From contig JAAWAD010000012.1 of the NCBI GenBank assembly GCA_022791995.1, positions 1-44,151 on the forward strand: 44,151 nucleotides of DNA, written 5' to 3'. This document shows, piece by piece, positions 14,502 to 22,315 of this stretch; positions within the stretch are counted from its first letter, which is position 1, and each line of letters starts with the position of its first letter. Both the position numbers and the translations under genes were made by a program. The stretch is from Lawsonibacter sp. GTDB taxonomy: Bacteria; Bacillota; Clostridia; Oscillospirales; Oscillospiraceae. The notes under the pieces are model-generated. The model worked only from the letters and a program-made list of their open reading frames with translations, did not search any database and was not told where the DNA came from.

Positions 14502-15854
14502 TCACTGCACCGGCTCAAAGTCGCTGGCGGGCCGGCGGCAGATGGGGCACACATAGTCGTCGGGCAGGGTGTCCGACTCGTAAATGAAGCCGCAGATTTT
14601 GCAGACAAACCCCCGTGGCTTCTCCTGACTCTCCTGGGCGGCAGGGGCGGGCTCCTCCCCCTTGACCGAGGCGGCCAGCACCCCGGCCAGGGCGTCCAGC
14701 TCCGTCTCCTGGCCCTGGGCCAGGGCGGACTTCAGGGTGACGGGGGCCTCCAGCAGTGTCATCCCCTTCATCTCATCCAGCAGCTGGGCCATCAGCTTGC
14801 CGCTGGCAGGGGCCCAGGAGCCGTTTTGAATGAGGGCCACCTTCCGGTTTTGCAGGTTGTGGTGGGCCAGATCCCGGAGCAGATTCTCCATGGCAGTGAA
14901 AATGCCGTTGTTGTAGGTCACGGAGGCGAAGACAAGGTGGCTGTACTGGAAGGCGGCGGCCACTACATAGGAGGGGTCCGTCACCGTCAGATCATACATC
15001 TCCACCGGAATTCCCCGCTCCGCCAGCCGGCAGGCCAGGATGTTGGCGGCGGCCTCCGTGCCCCCATAGATCGAGGCAAAGGCGATGGCAACTCCCTCCT
15101 TCTCCGGCTGATAGGCGGCCCACTTGGCGTACTTCTCAATCAAAACACCCAGGTCCTTCCGCCACACGGGACCGTGGAGGGGGCAGATCATCTGGATATC
15201 CAGCTTGGACGCCTTGGCCAGCAGAGCGCTCACCTGGGGGCCGTATTTGCCCACAATGTTGGTGTAGTACCGCCGGGCGTCGTCCATCCAGTCCCGCTGG
15301 AAGTCCACCTCGTCGGCAAAGAGCACCCCGTTCAGCGCCCCGAAGGAGCCAAAGGCATCGGCAGAAAACAGAATCTTGTCGGTAGAGTCATAGCTGACCA
15401 TCACCTCAGGCCAGTGGACCATGGGGGCGTTGACAAAGGTGAAGGTGTGCCGCCCGGTGGAGAGGGTATCCCCCTCCTTCATCAGGATGGCGTTCTGGGG
15501 GTCGGTCCAGTGGAACTGGCGGATCATGTTCACCGTCTTTCCGTTGCACACAATGCGGGCCTCAGGGTGACGGAGCATCAGGTCCCCCAGGGTAGCCGCA
15601 TGGTCGGGCTCCATGTGGTGAACCACAATATAGTCCAGTTTCCTCCCGTTCAAAGCGTACTCCAGATTCTCAAAAAATTGGGTCTGCACCGAGCGGTCCA
15701 CTGTGTCGAAGACCACCGTCTTCTCGTCCAGAAGCAGGTAGGAGTTGAAAGACATCCCCCGGGGCACGGGATAGGCCGCCTCGAAAATCGGGTGCTGCCG
15801 GTTGTTGGCTCCAATCCATACCAGGTCCTCTGTCACCTTTCGGATACAATACAT
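14502..15854 (-). CDS. Flavodiiron protein (A-type flavoprotein) with C-terminal rubredoxin
   Basis: A 450-residue soluble enzyme that reduces oxygen to water and/or nitric oxide to nitrous oxide, protecting an anaerobe. The metallo-beta-lactamase-like domain has iron ligands H80, E82, D84, H85 (HMEPDH), H146, D165 and H226. A flavodoxin domain follows (about 255-395, SIYGGTEAAANIL). After a Pro/Ala linker the C-terminal rubredoxin has CKICG and CPICRRP, so electrons reach the FMN through a built-in rubredoxin. GGGAGG precedes the ATG. Monocistronic. Confidence 0.95.
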   Translation of the reverse strand: MYCIRKVTEDLVWIGANNRQHPIFEAAYPVPRGMSFNSYLLLDEKTVVFDTVDRSVQTQFFENLEYALNGRKLDYIVVHHMEPDHAATLGDLMLRHPEARIVCNGKTVNMIRQFHWTDPQNAILMKEGDTLSTGRHTFTFVNAPMVHWPEVMVSYDSTDKILFSADAFGSFGALNGVLFADEVDFQRDWMDDARRYYTNIVGKYGPQVSALLAKASKLDIQMICPLHGPVWRKDLGVLIEKYAKWAAYQPEKEGVAIAFASIYGGTEAAANILACRLAERGIPVEMYDLTVTDPSYVVAAAFQYSHLVFASVTYNNGIFTAMENLLRDLAHHNLQNRKVALIQNGSWAPASGKLMAQLLDEMKGMTLLEAPVTLKSALAQGQETELDALAGVLAASVKGEEPAPAAQESQEKPRGFVCKICGFIYESDTLPDDYVCPICRRPASDFEPVQ

Positions 15855-15896
15855 AGCGTGTTCCTCCCTTTTAAAGCAATCATTTTTTACGGGGGA

Positions 15897-15902
15897 ATCA
15901 TA
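15897..15902 (-). promoter_or_regulatory. Extended -10 promoter of the flavodiiron gene
   Basis: Minus strand TATGAT preceded by TG and one base (TGGTATGAT), an extended -10. The -35 region is poor. Leader of about 35 bases before the ATG at 15854. Confidence 0.55.
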
Positions 15903-15960
15903 CCACAGCTTTTCCCAAAAATCCAGCCCCTGCGGAAAAAATTCACACTTTCTTTTCCAG

Positions 15961-15988
15961 AAAAAGGGCGACCCCGCAGGGCCGCCCT
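15961..15988 (-). terminator. Terminator of the LCP-family gene
   Basis: Minus strand: a 10-bp stem (15965-15974 with 15979-15988, one G-T pair) around a four-base loop, followed by TTTTT. It lies 16 bases after the stop of the LCP gene and before the flavodiiron promoter. Confidence 0.85.
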
Positions 15989-16004
15989 CTGACGCCGAGC
16001 TTGA

Positions 16005-17165
16005 TTACCCCTGGGTGTAGCTCTCCGCCTGGAGCAGGTCCATATCCTCCAGAGTCAGGGCCTGATCGAAGGGGTTAATCAGGCGGTTCACCGTATCCAG
16101 GGTCATCGCCTGGTCCAGCACATAACACCAGGTGTTCCCCCGATAGACGCCGTCCCCCCTGCCCTCCAGCGTGGCGGTCTCCACGCCGGTGGAGATATCC
16201 ATATAGACCGCCTGGGAGGCAAAATACATCATATCATTCAGGGCCAGATCGGTGTCCACATACTGGTTGAAGATCTCCACAAAGCCATTGATTTTGGTCA
16301 GGCTTCCCCAGTCCAGCACCTTCTTGGCCAGGGCCACCAGCAGCTTCTGCTGGGTCTGTGTACGGCCCACGTCGGAGTAGCCGCTTAAATCGTTGTTCTT
16401 TCGGAAGCGGGCCACCTCCATGGCCTGCTGGCCGTTCAGGTGGTACTGCCCCTGCTTGTAGTGTATGTGCAGGTCCTGGAAGGGGTCGTCATAGTCCATG
16501 TCGTCGGGGACATAGAAGTCCACCCCGTCCAGGTAGTCCACCAGGGCAATGAAGCCCTGGATATTCACCTTGATGTAGTAGTCGATGGGGACCCCCAGCA
16601 TGTTGGAGATATCCTCCACCCGCTGCTCCACCCCGCCGGGGCCATAGACCAGCTTGGGGTTCTTTCCCGCCTCCCTCCGGGTGAGGGTATCCCGGGGGAC
16701 GGACACCACCCCCACCTTCTGGTTTGGAATGTCATAGCACATCACCATCATGGTATCGGTGCGGAACCCCTCCTTGTCGGTGGCGGCCAGGAGAATGTTG
16801 TACACGCCGTCCCGCCGGGTGAGGCCAGCCGGTACCACAGCGCCCCCAGAGGGGTCCGCCACCGGGTCCGTCCCCTTGGTCCCCACCTGGGCCGGGACCT
16901 TCACCGGGGTCTGGGCCGGAGGCTTGATCAAAAACTGAAAGGCAGCAAACCCAACCACAATGACCACCGAGACCACCACCAGCAGCTTATATAGCCCCAG
17001 AAACAGCGCCCGCACAGGGGAGCGCCGCCGGGCTCTGGCCCGGGGCCGACCGGAGGGCCGGCTCTGGGTACGGCCCCGGCCGGATGTGCGGGGAGCCACA
17101 CGGGCCCCGCCCCGGTGGGCCACACTGACATATTTCTCTTGCAGAACAGGTCCCTCCCTCGTCAA
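16005..17165 (-). CDS. LytR-CpsA-Psr family cell-wall glycopolymer ligase
   Basis: A membrane-anchored phosphotransferase that attaches teichoic acid or capsule-type polymers to peptidoglycan. An Arg/Pro-rich cytoplasmic tail precedes one span (LYKLLVVVSVVIVVGFAAF); the outer LCP domain shows YNILLAATDKEGFRTDTMMV, VSVPRDT and the Arg/Asp-rich RKNNDLSGYSDVGRTQTQQ segment. The start is uncertain: TTG 17165, TTG 17216 and GTG 17123 share the frame and none has an ideal ribosome site. The promoter at 17231-17259 and GGAG upstream of 17165 favour the choice given. Confidence 0.88.
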   Translation of the reverse strand: MTREGPVLQEKYVSVAHRGGARVAPRTSGRGRTQSRPSGRPRARARRRSPVRALFLGLYKLLVVVSVVIVVGFAAFQFLIKPPAQTPVKVPAQVGTKGTDPVADPSGGAVVPAGLTRRDGVYNILLAATDKEGFRTDTMMVMCYDIPNQKVGVVSVPRDTLTRREAGKNPKLVYGPGGVEQRVEDISNMLGVPIDYYIKVNIQGFIALVDYLDGVDFYVPDDMDYDDPFQDLHIHYKQGQYHLNGQQAMEVARFRKNNDLSGYSDVGRTQTQQKLLVALAKKVLDWGSLTKINGFVEIFNQYVDTDLALNDMMYFASQAVYMDISTGVETATLEGRGDGVYRGNTWCYVLDQAMTLDTVNRLINPFDQALTLEDMDLLQAESYTQG

Positions 17166-17230
17166 TACCGGTAGGATCTCCGCCCCCGAGAGGGCGGGAA
17201 TCAAAACTTCTGTCAACCAACCGCCGTTTT

Positions 17231-17259
17231 AGTATAGCGGTTCCGACGGCATACGGCAA
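17231..17259 (-). promoter_or_regulatory. Sigma-A promoter of the LCP gene
   Basis: Minus strand: -35 TTGCCG (17254-17259), spacer 17, -10 TATACT (17231-17236). Confidence 0.7.
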
Positions 17260-17299
17260 GGGGGAAATTTGACAATTCATGAAAAATTAAGATTTTATA

Positions 17300-17318
17300 T
17301 GGAAGAAGATGTCTTCCA
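17300..17318 (-). terminator. Weak terminator after the sigma/anti-sigma operon
   Basis: Minus strand TGGAAGA, five-base loop, TCTTCCA, followed by an AT-rich tract with TTTTT about 17 bases on. Short stem, so tentative. Confidence 0.4.
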
Positions 17319-17350
17319 GATTTGCCCAGCTCCGCCAGTGTCCCCGCCTT

Positions 17351-18715
17351 TCACAGCGTCTCCTCCACCAGGGCCCAGACTTGTTGGGCGGTGAGGCCGC
17401 TGCATTGGTAAGACACCACGGTGCCGTCGGGGTGGAGCACCTCAAAGCTGAAGCGCAGGCCGCCGGTGTCGTGCTCCCGGCCCCGGGCCTCCACGATCTC
17501 CAGCGACATGTCCTCCGCCCGGAACGTGGGATCGCTCACTGTCTCCCGGTATACCTCGGGCACGCTGTCGCACCAGGGGATGGGATACCGCCGCAGGTCG
17601 TAGGTCTCTGGCTGGTCCGGGTCCACCAAATGACAGGACTTGCCCAGCCCTCCCAGATAGATGCACACCTCCACATCGTCATAGCCCCGGCTCCACCGGA
17701 CAAAGAGGGTGTTTTCCCACCCCTCCTGATAGCTGAGAGACCCATAAAACTCGCCATAGCCTTCCAGCTCCGCCGCAGGCAGATAGGGGGCAAAATCCGC
17801 CTCCTGCCGGGCCTGGGCCAGGGTATCAAAGCTTGCGTTCCGCCAGGCGGGGATGTTCTCCGGGGCAACCGTCAGGCAGTCCAGGTCCACACCTCCATCC
17901 GCAATCATGTAACGGACAAAACGGGACGCGATGGTCTCTGCCAGCTCGCCCTCCCCTTCCCGTCCATAGACGGTCAGACGGCAGCCCACACCGTGGGCCA
18001 GAAACTCCACCTCCCGGCTCTCCGGCAGCCAGACCTCCCGATTGGCACCCTCGCCGTAGGTTCCACCGCGGCGGCCTACCACCTCCACTCCCCAGCACAG
18101 GGTAACTCCGTCGGCAGGGGACACCGCGCAGGGCAGAGGCAGCGTGTCGGGCGCCAGGGTCAGCACAGCGTAGAAATCCTCCGCACCACCAGCTATGTGC
18201 CGCCCGGTCAGCGTCACCTCCCAGGACTTCCCTTCGGGGGTAAAGATGCAGTAGCCGGAGACCGCTGCGTCCCCCCAACCCAGTCGGGTGCACAGGATGT
18301 CCTCCCCTCCCAGCAGGGCAGAGAGGTCCCCCTCCGTCAAGTCCCGGATGAAGCTGCCCTCCGGCAGGGCGATGCTGGCGGCGTCGCTGCTCATGCCGTC
18401 TTGGCTGCCATAGTTCAGCCGCGGCAACGCAGACTCCGCCTCTCCCCCTTGTATCGGGTCGGGCTCTGCCGCCCCGCTCTGGAGTGACCCACTGACTTGG
18501 GACGAATCGGCCACGCTCTGACCGGGGACTGCGGCCCAGGCTGGAACAACCTTCCAGGCCCCCACAAGCAGGGCGGCACAGGCGGCCACGACCCCGTACC
18601 GCGCCCAGGGATTCCTCTTTCTTGTTCGGGAACTTTTCCCTTTCAGTTTCAGCAGCCTTTCGTGGCCCTCAAGGGAAATTCCCTGGCGCGTCATATACTC
18701 TTCGTATTTTTTCAT
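17351..18715 (-). CDS. Membrane protein paired with an ECF sigma factor, likely anti-sigma factor
   Basis: A 454-residue protein, not recognised by domain. It has a short basic N-terminal region (MKKYEEYMTRQGISLEGHER...), one membrane span (about residues 38-60, YGVVAACAALLVGAWKVVPAW) and a large outer part of about 390 residues rich in beta-like, acidic sequence without obvious motifs. It starts 17 bases after the sigma-factor stop with AAAGGAG before the ATG. Its topology (short cytoplasmic tail, one span, big sensor domain) and operon position make it the probable regulator of the sigma factor; this is inference. Confidence 0.7.
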   Translation of the reverse strand: MKKYEEYMTRQGISLEGHERLLKLKGKSSRTRKRNPWARYGVVAACAALLVGAWKVVPAWAAVPGQSVADSSQVSGSLQSGAAEPDPIQGGEAESALPRLNYGSQDGMSSDAASIALPEGSFIRDLTEGDLSALLGGEDILCTRLGWGDAAVSGYCIFTPEGKSWEVTLTGRHIAGGAEDFYAVLTLAPDTLPLPCAVSPADGVTLCWGVEVVGRRGGTYGEGANREVWLPESREVEFLAHGVGCRLTVYGREGEGELAETIASRFVRYMIADGGVDLDCLTVAPENIPAWRNASFDTLAQARQEADFAPYLPAAELEGYGEFYGSLSYQEGWENTLFVRWSRGYDDVEVCIYLGGLGKSCHLVDPDQPETYDLRRYPIPWCDSVPEVYRETVSDPTFRAEDMSLEIVEARGREHDTGGLRFSFEVLHPDGTVVSYQCSGLTAQQVWALVEETL

Positions 18716-18732
18716 TGTCGCACTCCTTTCTG

Positions 18733-19197
18733 TCACTCCTCCAGCAGCTTTTTCAAACGCTGCCGGGCCCGGCTCAGCCTGGAGCGCACCGTCCCCGGGC
18801 GCTGGCCGGTCATGCGTGCAATCTCCTGGGTGGAGTACCCCTCGTAATAAAACAAGTGGATCACCGCCCGGTCCTCTGGCGGCAGGGCGAACAGCTCCTC
18901 CAGCTCCTCCCGCTCCTCGGGACCTGGAGTGGGCAGGTTCTCCGGCAAGGGGCCCACCTGCCGCCACCGCAGACGCAGACGGCTCTTGCAGCCGTTCACC
19001 AGCACCCGCACCAGCCACGCTCCAGGATTCTCCAGCTCTCGCGGGGCCTTCTCAATCAATGCAACGAATGCGTCCTGTACCGCGTCCTCCGCCTCCCGGG
19101 GGTCCCCCAGAATGGCCAGCGCCGCCCGGTACAGGCGGTTCTCGTTGTCTGCAACAAGCTGTTCCCAATCCACCGGCCGGTTGGATATCCGGGGCAT
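18733..19197 (-). CDS. ECF-type RNA polymerase sigma factor
   Basis: A 154-residue group 4 sigma-70 factor. Region 2 covers about residues 8-75 (NENRLYRAALAILGDPREAEDAVQDAFVAL, quoted here only as landmark positions 15-44) and region 4 covers about 100-150, with YYEGYSTQEIARMTGQ and GTVRSRLSRARQRL as the -35-binding helix-turn-helix. Start 19197 is set by GGAGG 7 bases upstream. A CGTCTA element upstream suggests it transcribes its own operon. Confidence 0.92.
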   Translation of the reverse strand: MPRISNRPVDWEQLVADNENRLYRAALAILGDPREAEDAVQDAFVALIEKAPRELENPGAWLVRVLVNGCKSRLRLRWRQVGPLPENLPTPGPEEREELEELFALPPEDRAVIHLFYYEGYSTQEIARMTGQRPGTVRSRLSRARQRLKKLLEE

Positions 19198-19221
19198 AGA
19201 ACCGCCTCCTTTCTTTATATA

Positions 19222-19250
19222 TAGACGCATGACCGCCCGCTTTTGCTGCA
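19222..19250 (-). promoter_or_regulatory. Candidate ECF-type autoregulatory promoter of the sigma gene
   Basis: Minus strand: CGTCTA (19222-19227) resembles the CGTC/CGTATA -10 of ECF promoters; TGCAGC (19245-19250) lies 17 bases upstream and is followed by AAAA, as in many ECF -35 elements. No good sigma-A promoter is seen in the same gap. Confidence 0.45.
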
Positions 19251-19270
19251 ACAAATTGAATGATATTGTA

Positions 19271-19302
19271 AAAAAATCAGGGCGGCCCCATTCAGCCGCC
19301 CT
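19271..19302 (-). terminator. Terminator overlapping the stop of the RHH gene
   Basis: Minus strand AGGGCGGC, eight bases, GCCGCCCT, then GATTTTTTT. The first arm encodes the last residues (Gln-Gly-Gly) and the stop codon of the ribbon-helix-helix gene lies in the loop. Confidence 0.85.
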
Positions 19303-19513
19303 GCCAGGTTGGTTTCTCCTCCTCTTCCTCAATCACGCACCGGTCCAGCGCATACTCCAAAAAAGTTCCAATCAGCTCGTTCCTGCTCCGTCCGGTCCTC
19401 GCCGCAATATCGTCCATCCGTACAACAAGCTCGTTTTTGATACGAACCGAAAAAACCTTGTAACCGTCCTCCCCCTTGAGCTTTGGCCGGATAATCAGTG
19501 TCTCATTTCCCAT
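19292..19513 (-). CDS. Small ribbon-helix-helix DNA-binding protein
   Basis: A 73-residue protein. The strand KVFSVRIKNELVVRMDDIA followed by ARTGRSRNELIGTFLEYAL fits the Arc/CopG ribbon-helix-helix fold, which binds DNA as a dimer. The tail is very acidic (IEEEEEK). ATG 19513 has GGAGG 7 bases upstream. It is divergent from the 88-residue gene at 19630, with a short dyad (19531-19543) and a promoter between them, so autoregulation is plausible. No toxin partner is adjacent on the same strand. Confidence 0.8.
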   Translation of the reverse strand: MGNETLIIRPKLKGEDGYKVFSVRIKNELVVRMDDIAARTGRSRNELIGTFLEYALDRCVIEEEEEKPTWQGG

Positions 19514-19530
19514 GCAGGCACCTCCTACTC

Positions 19531-19543
19531 GCATAGTTTATGC
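19531..19543. promoter_or_regulatory. Dyad between RHH gene and divergent small gene
   Basis: GCATA-GTT-TATGC, a 13-base inverted repeat 17 bases upstream of the RHH ATG and abutting the -35 of the divergent promoter. Possible RHH operator. Confidence 0.4.
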
Positions 19544-19572
19544 TTGCGGAGCGGTGCTATATATATTATAAT
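19544..19572 (+). promoter_or_regulatory. Sigma-A promoter of the 88-residue gene
   Basis: TTGCGG (19544-19549), spacer 17, TATAAT (19567-19572), in an AT-rich patch. Start of transcription near 19579. Confidence 0.75.
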
Positions 19573-19629
19573 TTATGTTATGAAATATGTTCTTCCGTCC
19601 CCAGACAGAACAAGGTGGAGGTGCAGGCA

Positions 19630-19896
19630 ATGGATGTTTATGATCCAACACACACAACCCATACAGAGCTCAGCCCAAGCAACCAAGTCGGAGAGGCGCT
19701 GATGCTGGGGGTCCTGGTATCGGCGGCCAGCCAGGCAGGCCACGGCATACGACCCCCGGCGCTGTACCAGACCCTGTGCCGGTGCGCGGCACAGACGGAA
19801 TATGGCACACCATGCAGTTTCCTGTTCCAGGCCATGGTGGACCGGCTTTTGGAGGAGCATCGGACACTGCATCCCTCAGAGGGCGCAAAAGAATAA
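19630..19896 (+). CDS. Hypothetical protein, 88 residues
   Basis: Not recognised. The ATG has GGAGG 8 bases upstream and a good promoter 60 bases away, so it is a real gene. The middle is helical and mildly hydrophobic (VGEALMLGVLVSAASQAGHG), with two Cys in LCRCAAQTEYG and an amphipathic end (FLFQAMVDRLLEEH). No membrane span is certain. Divergent from the RHH regulator, 102 bases before the ABC-F gene. Confidence 0.7.
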   Translation: MDVYDPTHTTHTELSPSNQVGEALMLGVLVSAASQAGHGIRPPALYQTLCRCAAQTEYGTPCSFLFQAMVDRLLEEHRTLHPSEGAKE

Positions 19897-19948
19897 AATT
19901 CAAGCAGCGGATTTTCAAAAATTGCTGTCCTTTTTTTCTGAGATGTGG

Positions 19949-19954
19949 TACAAT
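19949..19954 (+). promoter_or_regulatory. Extended -10 promoter of the ABC-F gene
   Basis: TACAAT preceded by TGG (TGGTACAAT) gives an extended -10; the -35 region at 19926-19931 (TGTCCT) is poor. The ATG is 45 bases downstream. Confidence 0.5.
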
Positions 19955-19998
19955 GGCAGGCGACTTTATGAACCACGAAAAAAGGAGCACATCACGCC

Positions 19999-21597
19999 AT
20001 GATTACTGTCACAAACCTGTCGTTGAACTACAGCGGCACCCCGCTGTTTTCCCATGTGGACCTGCAATTTCTCCAGGGCAACTGCTATGGCATCATCGGA
20101 GCCAACGGCGCCGGAAAGTCCACCTTTCTGAAAATTCTCTCCGGGGAACTGGACTCCACCACCGGCGAGGTAAACATTCTGCCCAACGTGCGTATGTCGG
20201 TGCTGAAGCAGAATCAGAACGCCTATGACGCCTACAACGTGATGGACACGGTCATCATGGGCAACCAGCGTCTGTACGACATCGGGAAGGAGAAGGAGGC
20301 CCTGTACGCCAAGGAGGAGATGACCGACGAGGACGGCCTTCTGGCCTGTCAGCTGGAGGAGGAATTCGCCGAGCTGGGAGGCTGGGAGGCAGAGAGCGAC
20401 GCCAGCCGCATCCTCCAGGGCCTGGGCGTTGGCACCGACCTCCACCAGAGCGACATGGCCACCCTGGACCCCCGGCTGAAGGTGAAGGTTCTGCTGGCCC
20501 AGGCTCTGTTCGGCAGCCCCGATTTGCTGATGATGGACGAGCCCACCAACAACCTGGACATTGACGCCGTGAACTGGCTGGAGGATTTTCTGCTGGACTT
20601 TGCCGGCACGGTCATCGTGGTCTCTCACGACCGCCACTTCCTGAACACTGTGTGTACCCATATTGTGGACATCGACTATGGCAAGATCAAGATGTACGTG
20701 GGCAACTATGACTTCTGGTATGAATCCTCTCAGCTGGTCCAGCAGCTCATCAAGAACCAGAACAAGCGAAACGAGGAGAAAATCAAGGAGCTCCAGGACT
20801 TTATCTCCCGCTTCTCCGCCAACAAATCCAAGAGCAAGCAGGCCACTGCCCGCCGGAAACTGCTGGACAAGCTCACCGTGGAGGAGATGCCCGCCTCCTC
20901 CCGGCGCTACCCCTGGGTGGGATTCTCCCCCGACCGGGAGGTAGGCAAGGACATCCTCTTTGTCACCGACGTGTCCAAGACTATCGACGGGGTGAAGGTA
21001 CTGGACAAGGTCTCCTTTATCCTGGGTCACGGGGACAAGGTAGCCTTTGTAGGAGACAATGAAAATGCTCACACCGCGCTGTTTCGTATTCTAGCCGGAG
21101 AGCTGGAGCCCGACGAGGGCACAGTAAAGTGGGGCCAGACCGCCACCTTCTCCTATTTCCCCACGGACAATACTCCCTATTTCCAGGACTGTGAGGACAA
21201 CCTGGTCCAGTGGCTGCGCCAGTTCTCCCCCGACCCCCAGGAGCAGTACCTCCGGGGCTTTTTGGGGCGGATGCTCTTCTCCGGGGACGAGGTGTATAAG
21301 CCGGTGAAGGTCCTCTCCGGCGGAGAGAAGGTCCGGTGTATGCTCTCCCGGATGATGCTGTCCGGGGCCAACGTTCTGATGCTGGACCAGCCCACCAACC
21401 ACCTGGATCTGGAGTCCATCGCTGCGCTGAACAAGGGGCTGGAGGCCGTCAAGTGCAATGTGCTGGTGGCTTCCCATGACCACCAGCTGATCCAGACCGT
21501 CTGCAACCGGGTTTTCGACTTCACCGCCGACGGAAAGCTGATCGACCGAAAGACCTCCTATGACGAATATCTAGAGAGCCAGAGGGAGTCCGTATGA
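19999..21597 (+). CDS. ABC-F family ribosome-associated ATPase with degenerate motifs
   Basis: A 532-residue soluble protein with two ABC domains and no membrane part, of the YbiT/YkpA branch of ABC-F (translation factors acting at the ribosomal E site). Domain 1: Walker A GANGAGKST, Walker B LLMMDEPTNNLDID, but the signature is TLDPRLKVK in place of LSGGE. The linker (about 245-300) is Lys/Glu-rich. Domain 2: signature LSGGEKVR and LMLDQPTNHLD are present, but the P-loop reads GDNENAHTAL, with His where Lys should be. AAGGAG is 11 bases before the ATG. The stop overlaps the HAD gene. Confidence 0.9.
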   Translation: MITVTNLSLNYSGTPLFSHVDLQFLQGNCYGIIGANGAGKSTFLKILSGELDSTTGEVNILPNVRMSVLKQNQNAYDAYNVMDTVIMGNQRLYDIGKEKEALYAKEEMTDEDGLLACQLEEEFAELGGWEAESDASRILQGLGVGTDLHQSDMATLDPRLKVKVLLAQALFGSPDLLMMDEPTNNLDIDAVNWLEDFLLDFAGTVIVVSHDRHFLNTVCTHIVDIDYGKIKMYVGNYDFWYESSQLVQQLIKNQNKRNEEKIKELQDFISRFSANKSKSKQATARRKLLDKLTVEEMPASSRRYPWVGFSPDREVGKDILFVTDVSKTIDGVKVLDKVSFILGHGDKVAFVGDNENAHTALFRILAGELEPDEGTVKWGQTATFSYFPTDNTPYFQDCEDNLVQWLRQFSPDPQEQYLRGFLGRMLFSGDEVYKPVKVLSGGEKVRCMLSRMMLSGANVLMLDQPTNHLDLESIAALNKGLEAVKCNVLVASHDHQLIQTVCNRVFDFTADGKLIDRKTSYDEYLESQRESV

Positions 21598-22298
21598 TTC
21601 AGGCCATTTTATGGGACATCGACGGCACTTTGCTGGACTTCGCCCCAGCGGAGCGGGCCGCCCTGCGCGCTTGCTTTCAGCAGTTCGGCCTAGGACCCTG
21701 CCCGGACGAGCAGATCGCCCGCTATGCGGAGATCAATCGGACCTACTGGCGGCGGCTGGAGCGGGGTGAGCTGACCAAGCCACAGATCCTTGTGGGACGG
21801 TTCCAGGACTTTTTTGCCGCCGAGGGCATTGCCTGCCCGGACATTGAGGCCTTCAACCTCCTCTTCCAGCGCCACCTGGGGGAGACAGTCGTCTTCCGAG
21901 ATCACGGTGATCAGCTGATCTGTAGCCTGAAGGGAACCGTCCTCCAGTACGCTGTCACCAACGGCACATGCGTGGCTCAGCGGCGGAAGCTGGAAAAATC
22001 CGGGCTGAGCCGGCTGCTGGACCGGGTCTTTATCTCTGAGGAGGTGGGGGCAGAGAAGCCTGACCCCCGCTTCTTCGACGCCGTCTTCTCCGTCCTGGGA
22101 GAGGTCCCCCGGGACCAGGTGCTGATTGTAGGGGATTCCCTCACCAGCGATATGCAGGGGGGCCGCAACGCCAGCATCCGTTGCTGCTGGTACAACCCCC
22201 AGGGTGAAACCGCCCCGCCGGACCTTTCGCCGGACTTTATCATCCAGAACCTGGAACAGGTGCGGGATATCCTGGCCCAGGAAAACGGTACAGGCTAG
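21594..22298 (+). CDS. HAD-superfamily phosphatase (YjjG/nucleotidase-like)
   Basis: A 234-residue HAD hydrolase. Motif I is DIDGTLLDF (nucleophile Asp and acid/base Asp), motif II lies at YAVTNGT, motif III Lys in GAEKPDPRFFD and motif IV in VLIVGDSLTSDMQGG. The cap is helical (about residues 18-90), as in YjjG-type pyrimidine 5'-nucleotidases; the substrate is not certain. Its ATG overlaps the ABC-F stop (ATGA), so both are made together. Confidence 0.88.
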   Translation: MIQAILWDIDGTLLDFAPAERAALRACFQQFGLGPCPDEQIARYAEINRTYWRRLERGELTKPQILVGRFQDFFAAEGIACPDIEAFNLLFQRHLGETVVFRDHGDQLICSLKGTVLQYAVTNGTCVAQRRKLEKSGLSRLLDRVFISEEVGAEKPDPRFFDAVFSVLGEVPRDQVLIVGDSLTSDMQGGRNASIRCCWYNPQGETAPPDLSPDFIIQNLEQVRDILAQENGTG

Positions 22299-22315
22299 AA
22301 CCGCTTTCCTCCCAT

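Noticed and set aside
19292-19896. Classical type II toxin-antitoxin pair.
   Set aside because: The two genes are divergent rather than co-transcribed, and the 88-residue protein shows no RelE, MazF, PIN or HicA features.
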